From assembly GCF_029626175.1 (NCBI RefSeq), contig NZ_JARUBM010000002.1, positions 3,675,001-3,739,000 of the forward strand: a stretch of 64,000 nt of DNA. Reading direction: 5' to 3'. The notes under the pieces were generated by a model. That model saw nothing but the letters and a program-made list of their open reading frames with translations, searched no databases and was not told where the DNA came from. Of this stretch, positions 35,435 through 44,762 are shown piece by piece. Origin of the DNA: Micromonospora sp. WMMD1082. Lineage in GTDB: Bacteria; Actinomycetota; Actinomycetes; Mycobacteriales; Micromonosporaceae. The number at the start of each line of letters is the position of its first letter. Within the stretch, counting starts at the first letter, position 1. A program made the translations under genes and the position numbers.

Positions 35435-36085
35435 ATGCTAAAGACCCGACGCGCGAGACGCTCGATGTTCGCCGGCCTTGCCGGCCTCGTGCTGGCACTG
35501 GCCGCTTCGGCGCCGGCTTCCGCCGGCGTCTACGCCACGAACGACATCACCTCCGGTCACATCGACATCGTCAACATCGAGTGCCCGTCGAGTCCCTCGC
35601 TTGCCCTGACGACGAAGCTTGACTCGGGTACGCCGATCAATCCAACCGACCTGCACAACTACGCCTTCGTGTATCAGGACGCCTCCAGCTCGTACGTCTC
35701 CTGGGTCCCGACCGCGGGTAGCGCCGGTTACTGGCTGGTCGACATCTCGTCCTCGACCATGTATACGGCGCCTTGGGTCGGGTTCAACTTCAACGGCAGC
35801 TGCGCTGGTAGCGGCGACGTGTGGCTCAGCTCGGCGAGCAGTGCCAACCCCGGCCGGGTGGAGCTGCGCAACTCCGGCGGCTCGGTGATTCTGAACACCG
35901 CGCTGCCCAGTCTGGAGTACGCCTTGGCCTCCGGCCAGCACACGCACTTCCAGTGGCGGTTCTACGCCTCGTCGAAGCCGACGGCGGCTGCGACGTACCA
36001 GCTGTACTTCGGTTACGGCAACGACAACGGAGCGCCGCTGAGCACGCAGAACTACCTCCAAGCCAAGTTCGTCATCGTTCCCTGA
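35435..36085 (+). CDS. Secreted choice-of-anchor M-like protein
   Basis: The 216-residue protein has a signal peptide (SMFAGLAGLVLALAASAPASA) and a single beta-rich module related to the actinobacterial surface-anchored repeat (TIGR03769 type). The GHIDIVNIE entry motif and a late HTHFQWRF motif match the GHxD and HxHxxW motifs of the other surface proteins here. It has no cell-wall sorting signal. A Zur-like box upstream and a hairpin downstream frame it. A role in extracellular zinc capture is inferred from its regulation and the paired histidines. Confidence 0.75.
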   Translation: MLKTRRARRSMFAGLAGLVLALAASAPASAGVYATNDITSGHIDIVNIECPSSPSLALTTKLDSGTPINPTDLHNYAFVYQDASSSYVSWVPTAGSAGYWLVDISSSTMYTAPWVGFNFNGSCAGSGDVWLSSASSANPGRVELRNSGGSVILNTALPSLEYALASGQHTHFQWRFYASSKPTAAATYQLYFGYGNDNGAPLSTQNYLQAKFVIVP

Positions 36086-36099
36086 CGCCAGTAGCTGCC

Positions 36100-36137
36100 A
36101 GCGGTGCCCGGAGTCGTCGACATCTCCGGGCACCGCT
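36100..36137 (+). terminator. Strong hairpin after the secreted protein gene
   Basis: AGCGGTGCCCGGA (36100-36112) and TCCGGGCACCGCT (36125-36137) form a perfect 13-bp stem with a 12-nt loop, followed by a short pyrimidine stretch. It probably terminates or attenuates transcription before the large repeat protein. Confidence 0.75.
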
Positions 36138-36172
36138 CCTTCTCGACAGCCCATGAGAGCCCAGAGGTTGCC

Positions 36173-39100
36173 ATGTTCCCCACCGTTCGCTTCGGACCGA
36201 TCCGGCCCGCAGCCAACGCCACCGCGCTGACAGTCGTGGTCGCGGTCGGCTTGGCCGGGCTCGTCGCGTTACCGATACTCGCCGCCGCGTCCGATCCCAT
36301 CCCGTCCGAGACGCCGGCGGGCATGTACCAGATCGCCGCGTATCCCGACGAGACCGGAGCAATGGCGATCGGGCTGATGAACGAGCAGGCCTTCGAATTC
36401 GTCTCGGTGAACCCCGACGGCCTGGCCTTCCGTGTCCCCTCGAGCTCGGTCACCGACGTGCCGGCCGGGGACTCGTACGCCTGGCTGGGTGAGGCGGGTA
36501 CGACCGGCTTCACCACCCGAGGACCCTTCGAAGACATATCCGACGGTCTCGTGCTGTCACTGGGCACGATCGCCCCGGACGGCTACTACTACGACCACCT
36601 CATCGCGGCGGACGCCCAGTTCTCGTTCACGGCGACCGACGTCGTCGGGCCGGGAGACTTTGCCTACTACGCAACGGCCACGCTCCCGTTTGCGCCGGAC
36701 ACGAACGCCCCGATCGGGTACCGCTTCGGCACGGGGACCCAGCGGGACGGGACGCCGCAGGCGACAGTTCCGGCCGAGCTGACGGCGTGGAGCTCCCATC
36801 CCACCCGATTTCGGTTCGGCGCGGCCGGGATGTACTGCCTCACGCTCAGCACGCGGGTGCCGCTGGTCGACGGCGAGACGACGGAGCGTTCGATGCCGAT
36901 CCGTTTCGCCGTCGGCGACACGACACCGGCCGGGGCCGAGTGCGGTTCCGCCGCACCCACCGACCCGGGCAACCCGACCGGATCTCCCAGCCCGACCGGA
37001 TCCCCCAGCCCCAGTGAATCCCCCGATCCCAGTGTCGCCGATTGGGTGGTCCGCGAAGGCCACATCGACGCCGTCTCCGCCCAGGTCGACAGCGACGGGC
37101 TGTCCCTGCGGGCGAAGTACGACGTCCCCCGCGAGTCGCGGCAGGCGTGGATCGAGTACGACGACCTGGTGCTGGTCACAGCGGACATCGCGAGAAAGAC
37201 GACACCGGCGGCCTACACCTCCGACAACGACTGGAGTTTCATCGCGCCTCCCGGCACCACGTACTGGAATCTTCCGCTCGGCCAGGAGCCAGGCATGCCC
37301 TGGGCGGGGCTCAGCACGGAGTCGGATACCCTATCCGCGTTCGGGACCAACAGTCTGCTGTGGCGGGTCGACGCGGTCACCGGTCCCGGCGGCACCGTCG
37401 CGCCTGGCGAGTTCGCGCTCTGGCAGGGCGAGCCGCAGCGCGGGCAGCTGGCCATCGACCGGCAGGATCTGCCCGAGGCCAGCACCCGGCTCGGTCTACC
37501 CGCCGCGCAGTGGGTTCCGCAGCATCGGCACGCGCACTACAACTGGGCCTTCACCGCACCCGGCGTCTACTGCGTGGCAATGAGCCTTCGGGCCGAGACC
37601 GAAGACGGGCGGCGTCTGACCGACTCCGAGCAGCTCACGATCGCCGTCGGCGACACGACTGACGCCACGACGGTCACCCCGTGCGGGCGGACCCAGCCGT
37701 ACCCCGAGCCTACGCCCGGCAACCCGGCTCCGGTACCCGGCCACGACGCGCTCGTGCTGAACGGCGGGACCGCCAACGTGGTGAGCTTCCTCGGCCAGAA
37801 CGGTCTGGACACCCAGCTCCGGGTTTACGACGCGGCCACCGCTGGATGGGGGGTCACCCGGAACCCCGAGGACGTGATCTTCCACCGTCCGGCGGTGGCC
37901 GCTGCGGGGGTCAACGTGCCAGGTTTCGCCGCAGGGGTCTACGGATGGTCGCTGCCGGCCATTCGATGGGATCTGACCGGGCTGCTCCCGCATCAGCTCG
38001 CCGGCGACGTCCGCTGGTCCCTCGCCGACCTTGCCGGTCCCGGTGACGTCGCGCTCTCCGCGGGCGAGACCCAACGCGGACCGTACCTGTTCAACACCGC
38101 CACCGGAGACCGCGACCCCTACGCCCTGTGGGCGGGCTCCGCCGGCGGCGCCGTCAACAGCGCGATGGCCTGGTCCTTCTCCCGCCCCGGCAAATACTGC
38201 GTCACGCTGAACTGGCAGGCCGACCTGCCGGATGGCGGCGGTACGGTCTCTGACACAAAGACGCTGACCTTCGTCGTGGACGGTCCGCTGGATCCCATGG
38301 CGCCCCGGGACTCCTCCGGAAACTACCCCGGCCCGGCGTTCCGGCACGACGCGCACACCCTGACCTTGACCTGCGGACAGGGCGCAGCCGCGACCAAGCC
38401 GGAGGAGGTGCCCGCCCCCGGTGGCCCGCCGGCCGAGACCCCGTGGAACGTGCCGAACTGGTCCAGGACGAACAGCGGCGCGGTGATCCTCAACGACGGG
38501 CACGTCGACATCGCCTCGGTTCGTCGTGACGCCGTACTCACCACGACGGTGAAGGACACCACTGTGGAGGGCTTGGCCAACAAGCCCGCGGGCGAGCCGG
38601 CCTACTGGCACGACCCGGACGACGTGGTGCTGCAACTGCTGCCGGAGTCGAAGATCTCGGTTCCGAATGACCCACGGTATGCTTTCCTCGGGGCCGCCGG
38701 CAGCTCCGTCTGGCAGGTCTCGCAGACCCAGCAGGCCGGATTGCTGTGGCCGGGCTGGTCGACCGAGCACCTCGAGCAGGCCGCCTATCCCGATGGGATT
38801 CGGTGGACGCTTACCGGGGCGCGCGGCCCGGGCAACTTCATCCTCTTCGTCGGCGGCGGGACCAGCCCGCTCACCCAGATCTTCAACGCCGCGGACGGAA
38901 CCCCCGATCATCACATGATCCCGCCGGCGACCCACGCGCACGGCAACTGGGCGTTCACCGCCGAAGGCGTCTACTGCCTCGACTTCGCGCGCTCGGCGGG
39001 CAACGGGGAGCCCGCACAGGCGCACGCCTTCACCCTGGCGGTCGCCGTCGGAGAGACGGACCCGCGCCTCATCGATCCGTCCCACTGCACCCCGACCAGG

Positions 39101-39871
39101 CCGGGCCACACCGCGCCGCAGCCGCCGGCCGCCCCGGCCGCCGACGTACGCGGCGACACCGTCACCGTCACCTGGAACGCGCCGGCGGACGGTGGGTCAC
39201 CCATCACCGGCTACACCGTCCGGCTCGACGGCGGCGCCGCCCCGCTCGTCCAGAACGTTACCGGGGCAACCGCGGCAACCTTCACCCGTCTTGCCGCGGG
39301 CACCTACACCGCCACCGTCATCGCGGTCAACGCGATCGGCCCCTCGAAATCCTCCCCACCGTCGCCGCCGGTCGTCATTGGAGCCGCCGTCAGCCAGCAG
39401 ATCGTCGTCGCCCTGGATCCGGTGGACGGTGCGCTGGTGGTGACCGTCGACCCCGACGACCGTGAGGTGGTATTGCCGGACGCCGTCTTGGCGGCCTCGG
39501 GCGACCGGTGGCAGACAACCGGTCGACTGCGGCCGGTCACCGTCACCGACACCCGCGCCGCGGCACCCGGCTGGAACGTCTCCGCCCAGGTCAGCGACTT
39601 TACCTCCGGCAACGGCTCGGTCAGTGGCGCATTCCTCGGCTGGGAGCCGAACGTCCTAGGGCAGGCCCCGGCACAGGGGGTCACGCCGGGGCCTACAGTG
39701 CCGAGCAGCCTTTCCGGCGGCACCGGCCTGACGACCGGCTGTGTCCTCGGATCGGCGCCGGCCGGCGCCGGCCGCGGAACCGCCCGTCTGGATGCCGTTC
39801 TCCAGCTGGATCTGCCCACGGACACCGCTCCCGGCACCTACGCCGCCACCCTCACCCTCACCGCGATCTGA
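36173..39871 (+). CDS. Large multi-repeat choice-of-anchor M surface protein with Fn3 and WxL-like C-terminus
   Basis: The 1232-residue secreted protein carries four surface repeats: a degenerate first (about 40-260), then modules at about 290-510, 520-710 and 760-965, followed by a fibronectin type III domain (about 985-1070). The last ~160 residues end in GTYAATLTLTAI, like WxL cell-wall-binding domains. Two repeats have intact HAHxNWAF motifs (residues near 448 and 922). ATG 36173 is chosen over 36104 because AGAGG precedes it and a hydrophobic signal segment follows. It is probably coexpressed with the preceding gene under zinc control. Cell-surface zinc capture or hand-over is plausible; direct evidence is lacking. 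Confidence 0.8.
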   Translation: MFPTVRFGPIRPAANATALTVVVAVGLAGLVALPILAAASDPIPSETPAGMYQIAAYPDETGAMAIGLMNEQAFEFVSVNPDGLAFRVPSSSVTDVPAGDSYAWLGEAGTTGFTTRGPFEDISDGLVLSLGTIAPDGYYYDHLIAADAQFSFTATDVVGPGDFAYYATATLPFAPDTNAPIGYRFGTGTQRDGTPQATVPAELTAWSSHPTRFRFGAAGMYCLTLSTRVPLVDGETTERSMPIRFAVGDTTPAGAECGSAAPTDPGNPTGSPSPTGSPSPSESPDPSVADWVVREGHIDAVSAQVDSDGLSLRAKYDVPRESRQAWIEYDDLVLVTADIARKTTPAAYTSDNDWSFIAPPGTTYWNLPLGQEPGMPWAGLSTESDTLSAFGTNSLLWRVDAVTGPGGTVAPGEFALWQGEPQRGQLAIDRQDLPEASTRLGLPAAQWVPQHRHAHYNWAFTAPGVYCVAMSLRAETEDGRRLTDSEQLTIAVGDTTDATTVTPCGRTQPYPEPTPGNPAPVPGHDALVLNGGTANVVSFLGQNGLDTQLRVYDAATAGWGVTRNPEDVIFHRPAVAAAGVNVPGFAAGVYGWSLPAIRWDLTGLLPHQLAGDVRWSLADLAGPGDVALSAGETQRGPYLFNTATGDRDPYALWAGSAGGAVNSAMAWSFSRPGKYCVTLNWQADLPDGGGTVSDTKTLTFVVDGPLDPMAPRDSSGNYPGPAFRHDAHTLTLTCGQGAAATKPEEVPAPGGPPAETPWNVPNWSRTNSGAVILNDGHVDIASVRRDAVLTTTVKDTTVEGLANKPAGEPAYWHDPDDVVLQLLPESKISVPNDPRYAFLGAAGSSVWQVSQTQQAGLLWPGWSTEHLEQAAYPDGIRWTLTGARGPGNFILFVGGGTSPLTQIFNAADGTPDHHMIPPATHAHGNWAFTAEGVYCLDFARSAGNGEPAQAHAFTLAVAVGETDPRLIDPSHCTPTRPGHTAPQPPAAPAADVRGDTVTVTWNAPADGGSPITGYTVRLDGGAAPLVQNVTGATAATFTRLAAGTYTATVIAVNAIGPSKSSPPSPPVVIGAAVSQQIVVALDPVDGALVVTVDPDDREVVLPDAVLAASGDRWQTTGRLRPVTVTDTRAAAPGWNVSAQVSDFTSGNGSVSGAFLGWEPNVLGQAPAQGVTPGPTVPSSLSGGTGLTTGCVLGSAPAGAGRGTARLDAVLQLDLPTDTAPGTYAATLTLTAI

Positions 39872-39874
39872 CCC

Positions 39875-39936
39875 GGCCCGGAGCCGGGCCACGACGAGTC
39901 GTTGGCGGATGTCGCAGGCTACTGCGGCATCCGCCA
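39875..39936 (+). terminator. Two hairpins after the large surface protein
   Basis: A short stem (GGCCCG/CGGGCC, 39875-39890) is followed by a 15-bp stem with 4-nt loop at 39903-39936 (TGGCGGATGTCGCAG against its near-perfect complement, one G-T pair). Together they probably end the transcript. Confidence 0.6.
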
Positions 39937-39939
39937 GAC

Positions 39940-40460
39940 CAAGAACGAGGTGATCTCATCCGGACAGGGCGACCCGTGTTCGGTGCACAAGATCGCCGCG
40001 TTCAGGCTGCCACTGGTGGGCTGCGCGGCGGCCAGGGAGCCCAGAACAGTTCGGTACGCGTGTGGTCGGCGATGGCCCAGCCGGCCGGCCGCCGGGAGCG
40101 AGGTCCCGATCGATCAGGTCCGGTGCGTCGACGCACTGCGACCGCCGGCCCTGCGACCCACCAGCCGATCACATCGGCGGGAACGGTGCTCGGGGCTGCG
40201 TCGAGCCGACCGCCGAGAGCGAGGTTCACGCCGGTGAGCAGGACGGCGCCGAGCAGCGTCCGGACTGAAGGCGAACGTCGCGAGCCGGAGACGGCCCGGC
40301 GCAGCAGACTGTCTGTATGGGTCGGCCGCCGTGGCGGGGCCGTCCACCACCGGAGTGTCTCGGCAGCGCGGGGAGGGCCGGCTGCGGACGAGGCGGAGGA
40401 TCGTGATCGTTCTCGTTGGATGCGACCGGCGGTGGAGACGAGGTTCGCCTCCACCACCGG
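39940..40460 (-). pseudogene. Unrecognised decayed ORF containing duplicated fragment, copy 2
   Basis: The roughly 600-bp gap between the large surface protein and the aztD stop has no intact gene. A minus-strand frame contains SLLRRAV.GS.RSPSVR.LLGAVLL, matching copy 1 at 34385-34500. A second frame nearer 39960-40050 reads protein-like residues (GSLNAAILCTEHGSPCPDE). The pieces look like one gene broken by frameshifts; I do not recognise it. Confidence 0.35.
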
Positions 40461-40471
40461 TGACCGGGACG

Positions 40472-41653
40472 TCAGTGCGCCGACAGCGTGCCGCTGATTT
40501 CGTTCGGGACCGCGTCGAGCGTCACCGATCCGACGACCTTGCCGGTGCTGAGGTCGATCCGGTGCACCTTCTTGGTGGCGGGCTCGGTGATGTAGGCGTC
40601 GTCACCGCGGACGAACAGGGCTGGGCGCGGCTCCTGCCACTGCATCGGCTCCTTCCACGGGCCGACCACGGGCCACGAGTTGGCTAGCTTGCCGGAGGCG
40701 GGGTCGACCACGTGCAGCTTGCCGTCGGTGCCGAGGATCAGGCCCTCGCCCTGTGGGCCACGGGCCAGCGAGCGGAAGCTGTAGCTGACGCCCTCGGGCA
40801 TCGGCACGACCTGGATCTTCTGGGCCGCCGTGTCGATGAGTGCGAACTGCTCGGGGAACTCGCGCTCCGCGTCCGGCTCGACCTTGTAGTCGCCGAGTAG
40901 GACGGGAGACTTCTCGCTGCCGGCCTGGGTGGCGATGGCGCCGTACGCACCCGCGCTCTTGACCTTCACGAAGGCGCCGTTCTTGAACAGCAGTACGCCG
41001 TCCTTGCAACCGAGGCCCACGACCTCGCCTTGGGCGACCGCCTCGCCGTGCACGCCGGGGCACTCCTCGCTGTGGGCGATATCCTTGCCGTCCTTGTCCA
41101 GCGCGATCGCTCCCGGGCGCGACTCCTCCGTGCCGAGGGTCACCACCAGGGTGCCGTCGGCGAGTTCCACGGCCACGCCATGGTGCGGCTGCGCGGTCTT
41201 GTACTGGCGTCCCTCGGGCTTGCCGTCGACGAGCGTCTTCGGGTCGAAGCTGTTCACCTCGCCGGTGCCGTCGGTGAACAGGACGGTGCGGTTACCGTGC
41301 AGCACGACGTGGCCGGGCTTGGCACCCGGGTAGCTGATGTCGGTCATCCGGCCGGCGGCCGCGTCGAGGACCTGGAACCCGGACTCGGTGGAGACGAAGA
41401 CGCTGGTGTCGTTGCCGGCTGGGTTGAGCCGGTTGAAGCCGGGTAGGGCGACGTTGTGCGCCACCTCCAGCGCTTCGCCGTCGAGCACGTAGATGCCGCC
41501 GTCGTAGGTGATTGCCACCGGCTCCTTCACCGAGGCCGCAGCGGACGATCCGGCCGACGGTGCGTTGCCCTCGTCCGAGTCGGACGCGCACGCGGCGAGC
41601 GCCAGCGTGGCCGCCACTAGGGCGGCCGCGCCGCTGATTCTACGATGCCTCAC
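40472..41653 (-). CDS. aztD: Zinc metallochaperone AztD, lipoprotein form
   Basis: A 393-residue lipoprotein (lipobox LAAC near residue 20) with a predicted beta-propeller. It matches the periplasmic/extracytoplasmic zinc chaperone AztD, which passes zinc to AztC. Conserved features include PHHGVAVELADGTLVVTLG, ECPGVHGEA and GLGCKDGVLLF. GTG 41653 is preferred over an upstream TTG because AGGGAG precedes it and a proper signal peptide follows. It has its own Zur-like box immediately upstream and lies directly downstream of aztC. Confidence 0.85.
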   Translation of the reverse strand: MRHRRISGAAALVAATLALAACASDSDEGNAPSAGSSAAASVKEPVAITYDGGIYVLDGEALEVAHNVALPGFNRLNPAGNDTSVFVSTESGFQVLDAAAGRMTDISYPGAKPGHVVLHGNRTVLFTDGTGEVNSFDPKTLVDGKPEGRQYKTAQPHHGVAVELADGTLVVTLGTEESRPGAIALDKDGKDIAHSEECPGVHGEAVAQGEVVGLGCKDGVLLFKNGAFVKVKSAGAYGAIATQAGSEKSPVLLGDYKVEPDAEREFPEQFALIDTAAQKIQVVPMPEGVSYSFRSLARGPQGEGLILGTDGKLHVVDPASGKLANSWPVVGPWKEPMQWQEPRPALFVRGDDAYITEPATKKVHRIDLSTGKVVGSVTLDAVPNEISGTLSAH

Positions 41654-41675
41654 GAACTTCTCCCTCAATTGCAAC

Positions 41676-41690
41676 TGACAATCATTTCCA
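41676..41690. promoter_or_regulatory. Zur box candidate upstream of aztD
   Basis: TGACAATCATTTCCA lies 23 bp upstream of the aztD GTG start, in the 82-bp gap after aztC. It indicates a separate zinc-controlled promoter for aztD. Confidence 0.65.
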
Positions 41691-41735
41691 TTAACCCTAC
41701 ACGGGGTGCTTCTTCCCGGCCCGACGGGGCGTGTC

Positions 41736-42647
41736 TCAACCGGAGAGGCCGCCGATGATCGCCTCGGTGTTGAAGCGCATCATCTCCAGGTAGGTGGGGG
41801 CGCCACCGTCGGCATCACTGAGCGACTCCGAGTACAGGGCGATCACCTTCACCCTGATGCCGGCCTCCGAGACGAGCACCTCGGCCAGTCGGGCCGGCTG
41901 TGAGGTGTCGACGAAGATCGCCGGCACCTGGTGGGCCCGGATGGCGGTGACCAGCGAGGCGAGATCCGATGAACTCGGCGACGCGAGCGTTGTGCCGCTC
42001 GGGATGATCGCGCCGATGACCTTAAAGTCGTAGCGATCGGCGAGATAGCCGAACACGTGGTGGTTGGTGACCAGGACGCGGCGCTCCGGCGGGATGGCGG
42101 CGAACCGCCGCGCGAGGTCCGCGTCCAGCTCGCCGACTTTCGTCGCGTACGCGTCCGCGCGCTCCCGCACCGTGCGGGCGTCCACCCCGTCGACGTGCTC
42201 GATGATCTCGTCGGCGAGCAGCCTCACCGCCGTGACCACCCGTGCTGGATCCGTCCAGAAGTGCGGATCCGGCAGACCGGCGGCGTCGCCGGCCTGGTAC
42301 TCCATCGAGTCGATCCTGGCCCCCACCTCGACGGTGTGGACGCCCTCGGCCTTCGCCGCCTCGACGTGGCGCAGGACGCCCTCCTCGAGGCCCAGGCCGT
42401 TGTAGACGACTAGGTCGGCCGTCTGCATGGTGTGCGCCTCCCGGGCCGAGATGGCGAACGAGTGCGGATCGGCGTTCGGTTTCATCAGCACGCTGACCTC
42501 GGCGTCGTCGCCGACGATCTCGTTGACGACGTTGCCGAGGATGTTCGTGGTGACCACGATGCGAGAGTCGTCGCGCGAGGTGCAGGCGGTATTGCCGGTC
42601 AGCAGGGCGCCGACGATGAGCATCGTGAAGAGCTTCCGTGCTCTCAT
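41736..42647 (-). CDS. aztC: Zinc ABC transporter substrate-binding lipoprotein AztC
   Basis: A 303-residue cluster A-I binding protein. Predicted zinc ligands are in PNADPHSFAI (His about 61), LPDPHFWTDP (His about 127), NHHVFGYLADRY (about 195) and the late DTSQPARL segment. The loop between the first two ligands is short, without a long His-rich stretch, as in AztC. The lipobox is in LTGNTAC. It overlaps the preceding gene by ATGA and is part of the leftward operon aztB-lipoprotein-aztC. Confidence 0.88.
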   Translation of the reverse strand: MRARKLFTMLIVGALLTGNTACTSRDDSRIVVTTNILGNVVNEIVGDDAEVSVLMKPNADPHSFAISAREAHTMQTADLVVYNGLGLEEGVLRHVEAAKAEGVHTVEVGARIDSMEYQAGDAAGLPDPHFWTDPARVVTAVRLLADEIIEHVDGVDARTVRERADAYATKVGELDADLARRFAAIPPERRVLVTNHHVFGYLADRYDFKVIGAIIPSGTTLASPSSSDLASLVTAIRAHQVPAIFVDTSQPARLAEVLVSEAGIRVKVIALYSESLSDADGGAPTYLEMMRFNTEAIIGGLSG

Positions 42648-43837
42648 CGGCCGACCTCCACGGTGAGATCTGGTCGTTCGGCGACCTTCAGCGTGCGGGC
42701 GGTGCGCAGTCCGTCGCGGTAGTCGATCTCGTGGATGACCCGGGCCTGCGGGTCGGCCAGGTAGGCGCGGTCGATGTCCAGCGTCAGGCTGCCGGCGCGC
42801 AGCGGCTTCTCAGCGAGGATCTTGCCGGTCTCGAGGTCGCAGCTGATCAGCCTGCCGGACGCGTCGAGGGCGAGCACCGTACTGCCGTCCGCCGGTGACG
42901 CGGCGGCCGCCAGTTCGCGGTCGGTGGCCGGCACGTACCGCAGGGTGGCCTTGGCGGCGTTCACCGACCAGATGCCGGCGCGGTCGGCCACCGCGGCCTC
43001 GTTGCTGCGCGGGCGGTAGCCGAACCCGCCCGGTGCGACTGGCGTGCGCGGGGAGGCCAGCGTCTTGGCGGTGAGCTTGTCGCCCTCTAGCTTGACCCGT
43101 ACGAAACTGTCCTCACAGGCGATGACCGCGCCGCCCCGCAGGACGGCCCACCCGCGGGGCGCCGCGCAGGGCACCTCGAAGTTGCCGGTCGGCTGGCCCT
43201 TTGCGTCCATGGCGACGATCCGGTCGGCCGGCTGCTGGCGATCGTCGCCCACGGCGACGAGGAGCTGCTCCGCGTACGGTACGGCCAGCGGCGTGGAACT
43301 GTTCGACTCGATCGTGGCCAGTTTGGCGACCGTGCCGGCCTCGAGTTCGCGTCGGTCGAGGACCGTCACCTTCCCGTCGGTGGTGCCGACCGTGGTGTGT
43401 GCCTCGAAGCCGGCGATCGTCTGGACCGGCGCGTCGAGCGAGAGCGTGCCAACCGACCGGGAGGGTGCCCGGTAGTAGTGGACGTGGTCGACATGGTCGA
43501 CCGTCCACACTCCGGCGTCGACGATCTCGAGGGTGCGGTCGCCGCCGTCGACGTAGACGAAGCGGCCGTCCTCGGTGAGCCGTTCGGCGCCGACCGACAG
43601 CCCGATCTCCTTTTCCGACCTGGTGCCCAGGTCGAGCAGGCGCAACCACTGGGCGCCGCGGGCCGCGTACGCGATGGTCGATTGCGCCTCGGCCAGTTCC
43701 TCGGCGCCCTCGACGTAGCCGTGCGGCGTCTCCTCGACGTTCTGTGGTTGTTGTTTGGTCGAGCCGCACGCGGAGATCGCGAGCGTGAGGCCCAGGGCGG
43801 CCACGCCGAGCAGCCTTCCGGTAGTGCTGGTGATCAC
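42644..43837 (-). CDS. AztD-like beta-propeller lipoprotein in the azt operon
   Basis: A 397-residue lipoprotein (lipobox in LAISACGS) with propeller-like repeats reminiscent of AztD but a clearly different sequence. It contains a HVDHVHYY-type His cluster (about 100) that could bind zinc. It starts at GTG 43837, overlapping the permease stop as GTGA, and its stop overlaps aztC as ATGA. It is thus translated with the transporter and probably helps deliver or sense zinc outside the membrane. It may be a diverged AztD paralogue. Confidence 0.75.
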   Translation of the reverse strand: MITSTTGRLLGVAALGLTLAISACGSTKQQPQNVEETPHGYVEGAEELAEAQSTIAYAARGAQWLRLLDLGTRSEKEIGLSVGAERLTEDGRFVYVDGGDRTLEIVDAGVWTVDHVDHVHYYRAPSRSVGTLSLDAPVQTIAGFEAHTTVGTTDGKVTVLDRRELEAGTVAKLATIESNSSTPLAVPYAEQLLVAVGDDRQQPADRIVAMDAKGQPTGNFEVPCAAPRGWAVLRGGAVIACEDSFVRVKLEGDKLTAKTLASPRTPVAPGGFGYRPRSNEAAVADRAGIWSVNAAKATLRYVPATDRELAAAASPADGSTVLALDASGRLISCDLETGKILAEKPLRAGSLTLDIDRAYLADPQARVIHEIDYRDGLRTARTLKVAERPDLTVEVGR

Positions 43838-44715
43838 AAACGTCCTTCCGGTGGGGGTATGGGGGTGGGTGTGGGGGCCGACGACCGATGGCGTCGCGCC
43901 GCGGTCGTGATCCGGCGCACGCCGAGAATCCCGAAGAACATCAGTACGGCGACGGCGGCGATGGTGGCGCCGGCGGCGGTCGCCGCGTACCAGGAGATCC
44001 ACAGGCCGATCACGGTCGCGGCCGAGCCGATGCCGAAGCTGGTGAGCATCACCGCCGGGAGCCGGCGCGCGACGAGCATCGCCGCAGCCGAGGGCGCGAT
44101 CAGCATTCCGAAGGCGAGCAGTGTGCCGACGACGCTGAAGGCGACCGCCATCGTGATGGTGAGGAGGGCCAGCATGGCGGCGTTGGCGATCTCGGGGCGC
44201 AGGCCGAGGGTCCGGGCCTTGCGCGGGTCGAAGGTGAGCGCCAGAAACGGTCGGTAGCAGATGGCGGAGGTCACCGCGACCGCGGCGACCGCGGCGGCGA
44301 GCAGCAGCAGGTCGGTCCACCGGATGGCCAGTACGTCGCCGAACAGGAAGGCGGTCAGGTCGGTCGCGAACGACCGCGAGTGCGAGACGACGATCACCCC
44401 GACCGAGAGCATCCCCACGAACAGCAGCCCGATGCTGGTGTCGCGCCCGAACTCGCGGCTGTGCCGCAGGGCGTTGACGCCGACCGCCATGGCGAACGCG
44501 CTGGCGGCGGCCCCGACGACGAGGTTGCCGCCGACGATCGACGCGATGGCGACACCGGGCAGCATGCCGTGGCTCATTGCCTCGCCGAGGAAGGTCATGC
44601 CGCGGGCGATCACCCACACGCCGACCAGGGCGCACACCGCGGCCAGCAGGATGCCGCCGATCAGTGAGCGGACGACGAAGGACACGGTGAACGGTTCGAG
44701 GAGTGACGCCACCAC
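43834..44715 (-). CDS. aztB: Zinc ABC transporter permease AztB
   Basis: About 293 residues with 7-8 membrane helices of the ABC-3 (ZnuB) family; typical segments are WVIARGMTFLGEAMSHGMLPG and GTLLAFGMLIAPSAAAMLVA. The GTG at 44715 is preferred. A TATAGT -10 sequence at 44728-44723 would place the RNA 5' end about at this codon, suggesting leaderless translation, and the in-frame ATG at 44751 falls inside the Zur-like box. It heads the aztB-lipoprotein-aztC operon and is divergent from aztA. Confidence 0.85.
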   Translation of the reverse strand: MVASLLEPFTVSFVVRSLIGGILLAAVCALVGVWVIARGMTFLGEAMSHGMLPGVAIASIVGGNLVVGAAASAFAMAVGVNALRHSREFGRDTSIGLLFVGMLSVGVIVVSHSRSFATDLTAFLFGDVLAIRWTDLLLLAAAVAAVAVTSAICYRPFLALTFDPRKARTLGLRPEIANAAMLALLTITMAVAFSVVGTLLAFGMLIAPSAAAMLVARRLPAVMLTSFGIGSAATVIGLWISWYAATAAGATIAAVAVLMFFGILGVRRITTAARRHRSSAPTPTPIPPPEGRL

Positions 44716-44735
44716 CGGGTTGACTATAGTGCAAC

Positions 44736-44750
44736 TGATAATCAATATCA
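44736..44750. promoter_or_regulatory. Zur box candidate in the aztA/aztB divergent promoter
   Basis: TGATAATCAATATCA is a near-perfect palindrome between the divergent aztB and aztA starts and overlaps the likely core promoters of both. It should repress both operons when zinc is sufficient. Confidence 0.75.
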
Positions 44751-44762
44751 TTTGGGGGGGCG

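Noticed and set aside
37496..39109. Long minus strand ORF of 537 codons opposite the large surface protein
   Set aside because: It is an antisense shadow; the + strand frame has clear repeats, a signal peptide and family motifs.
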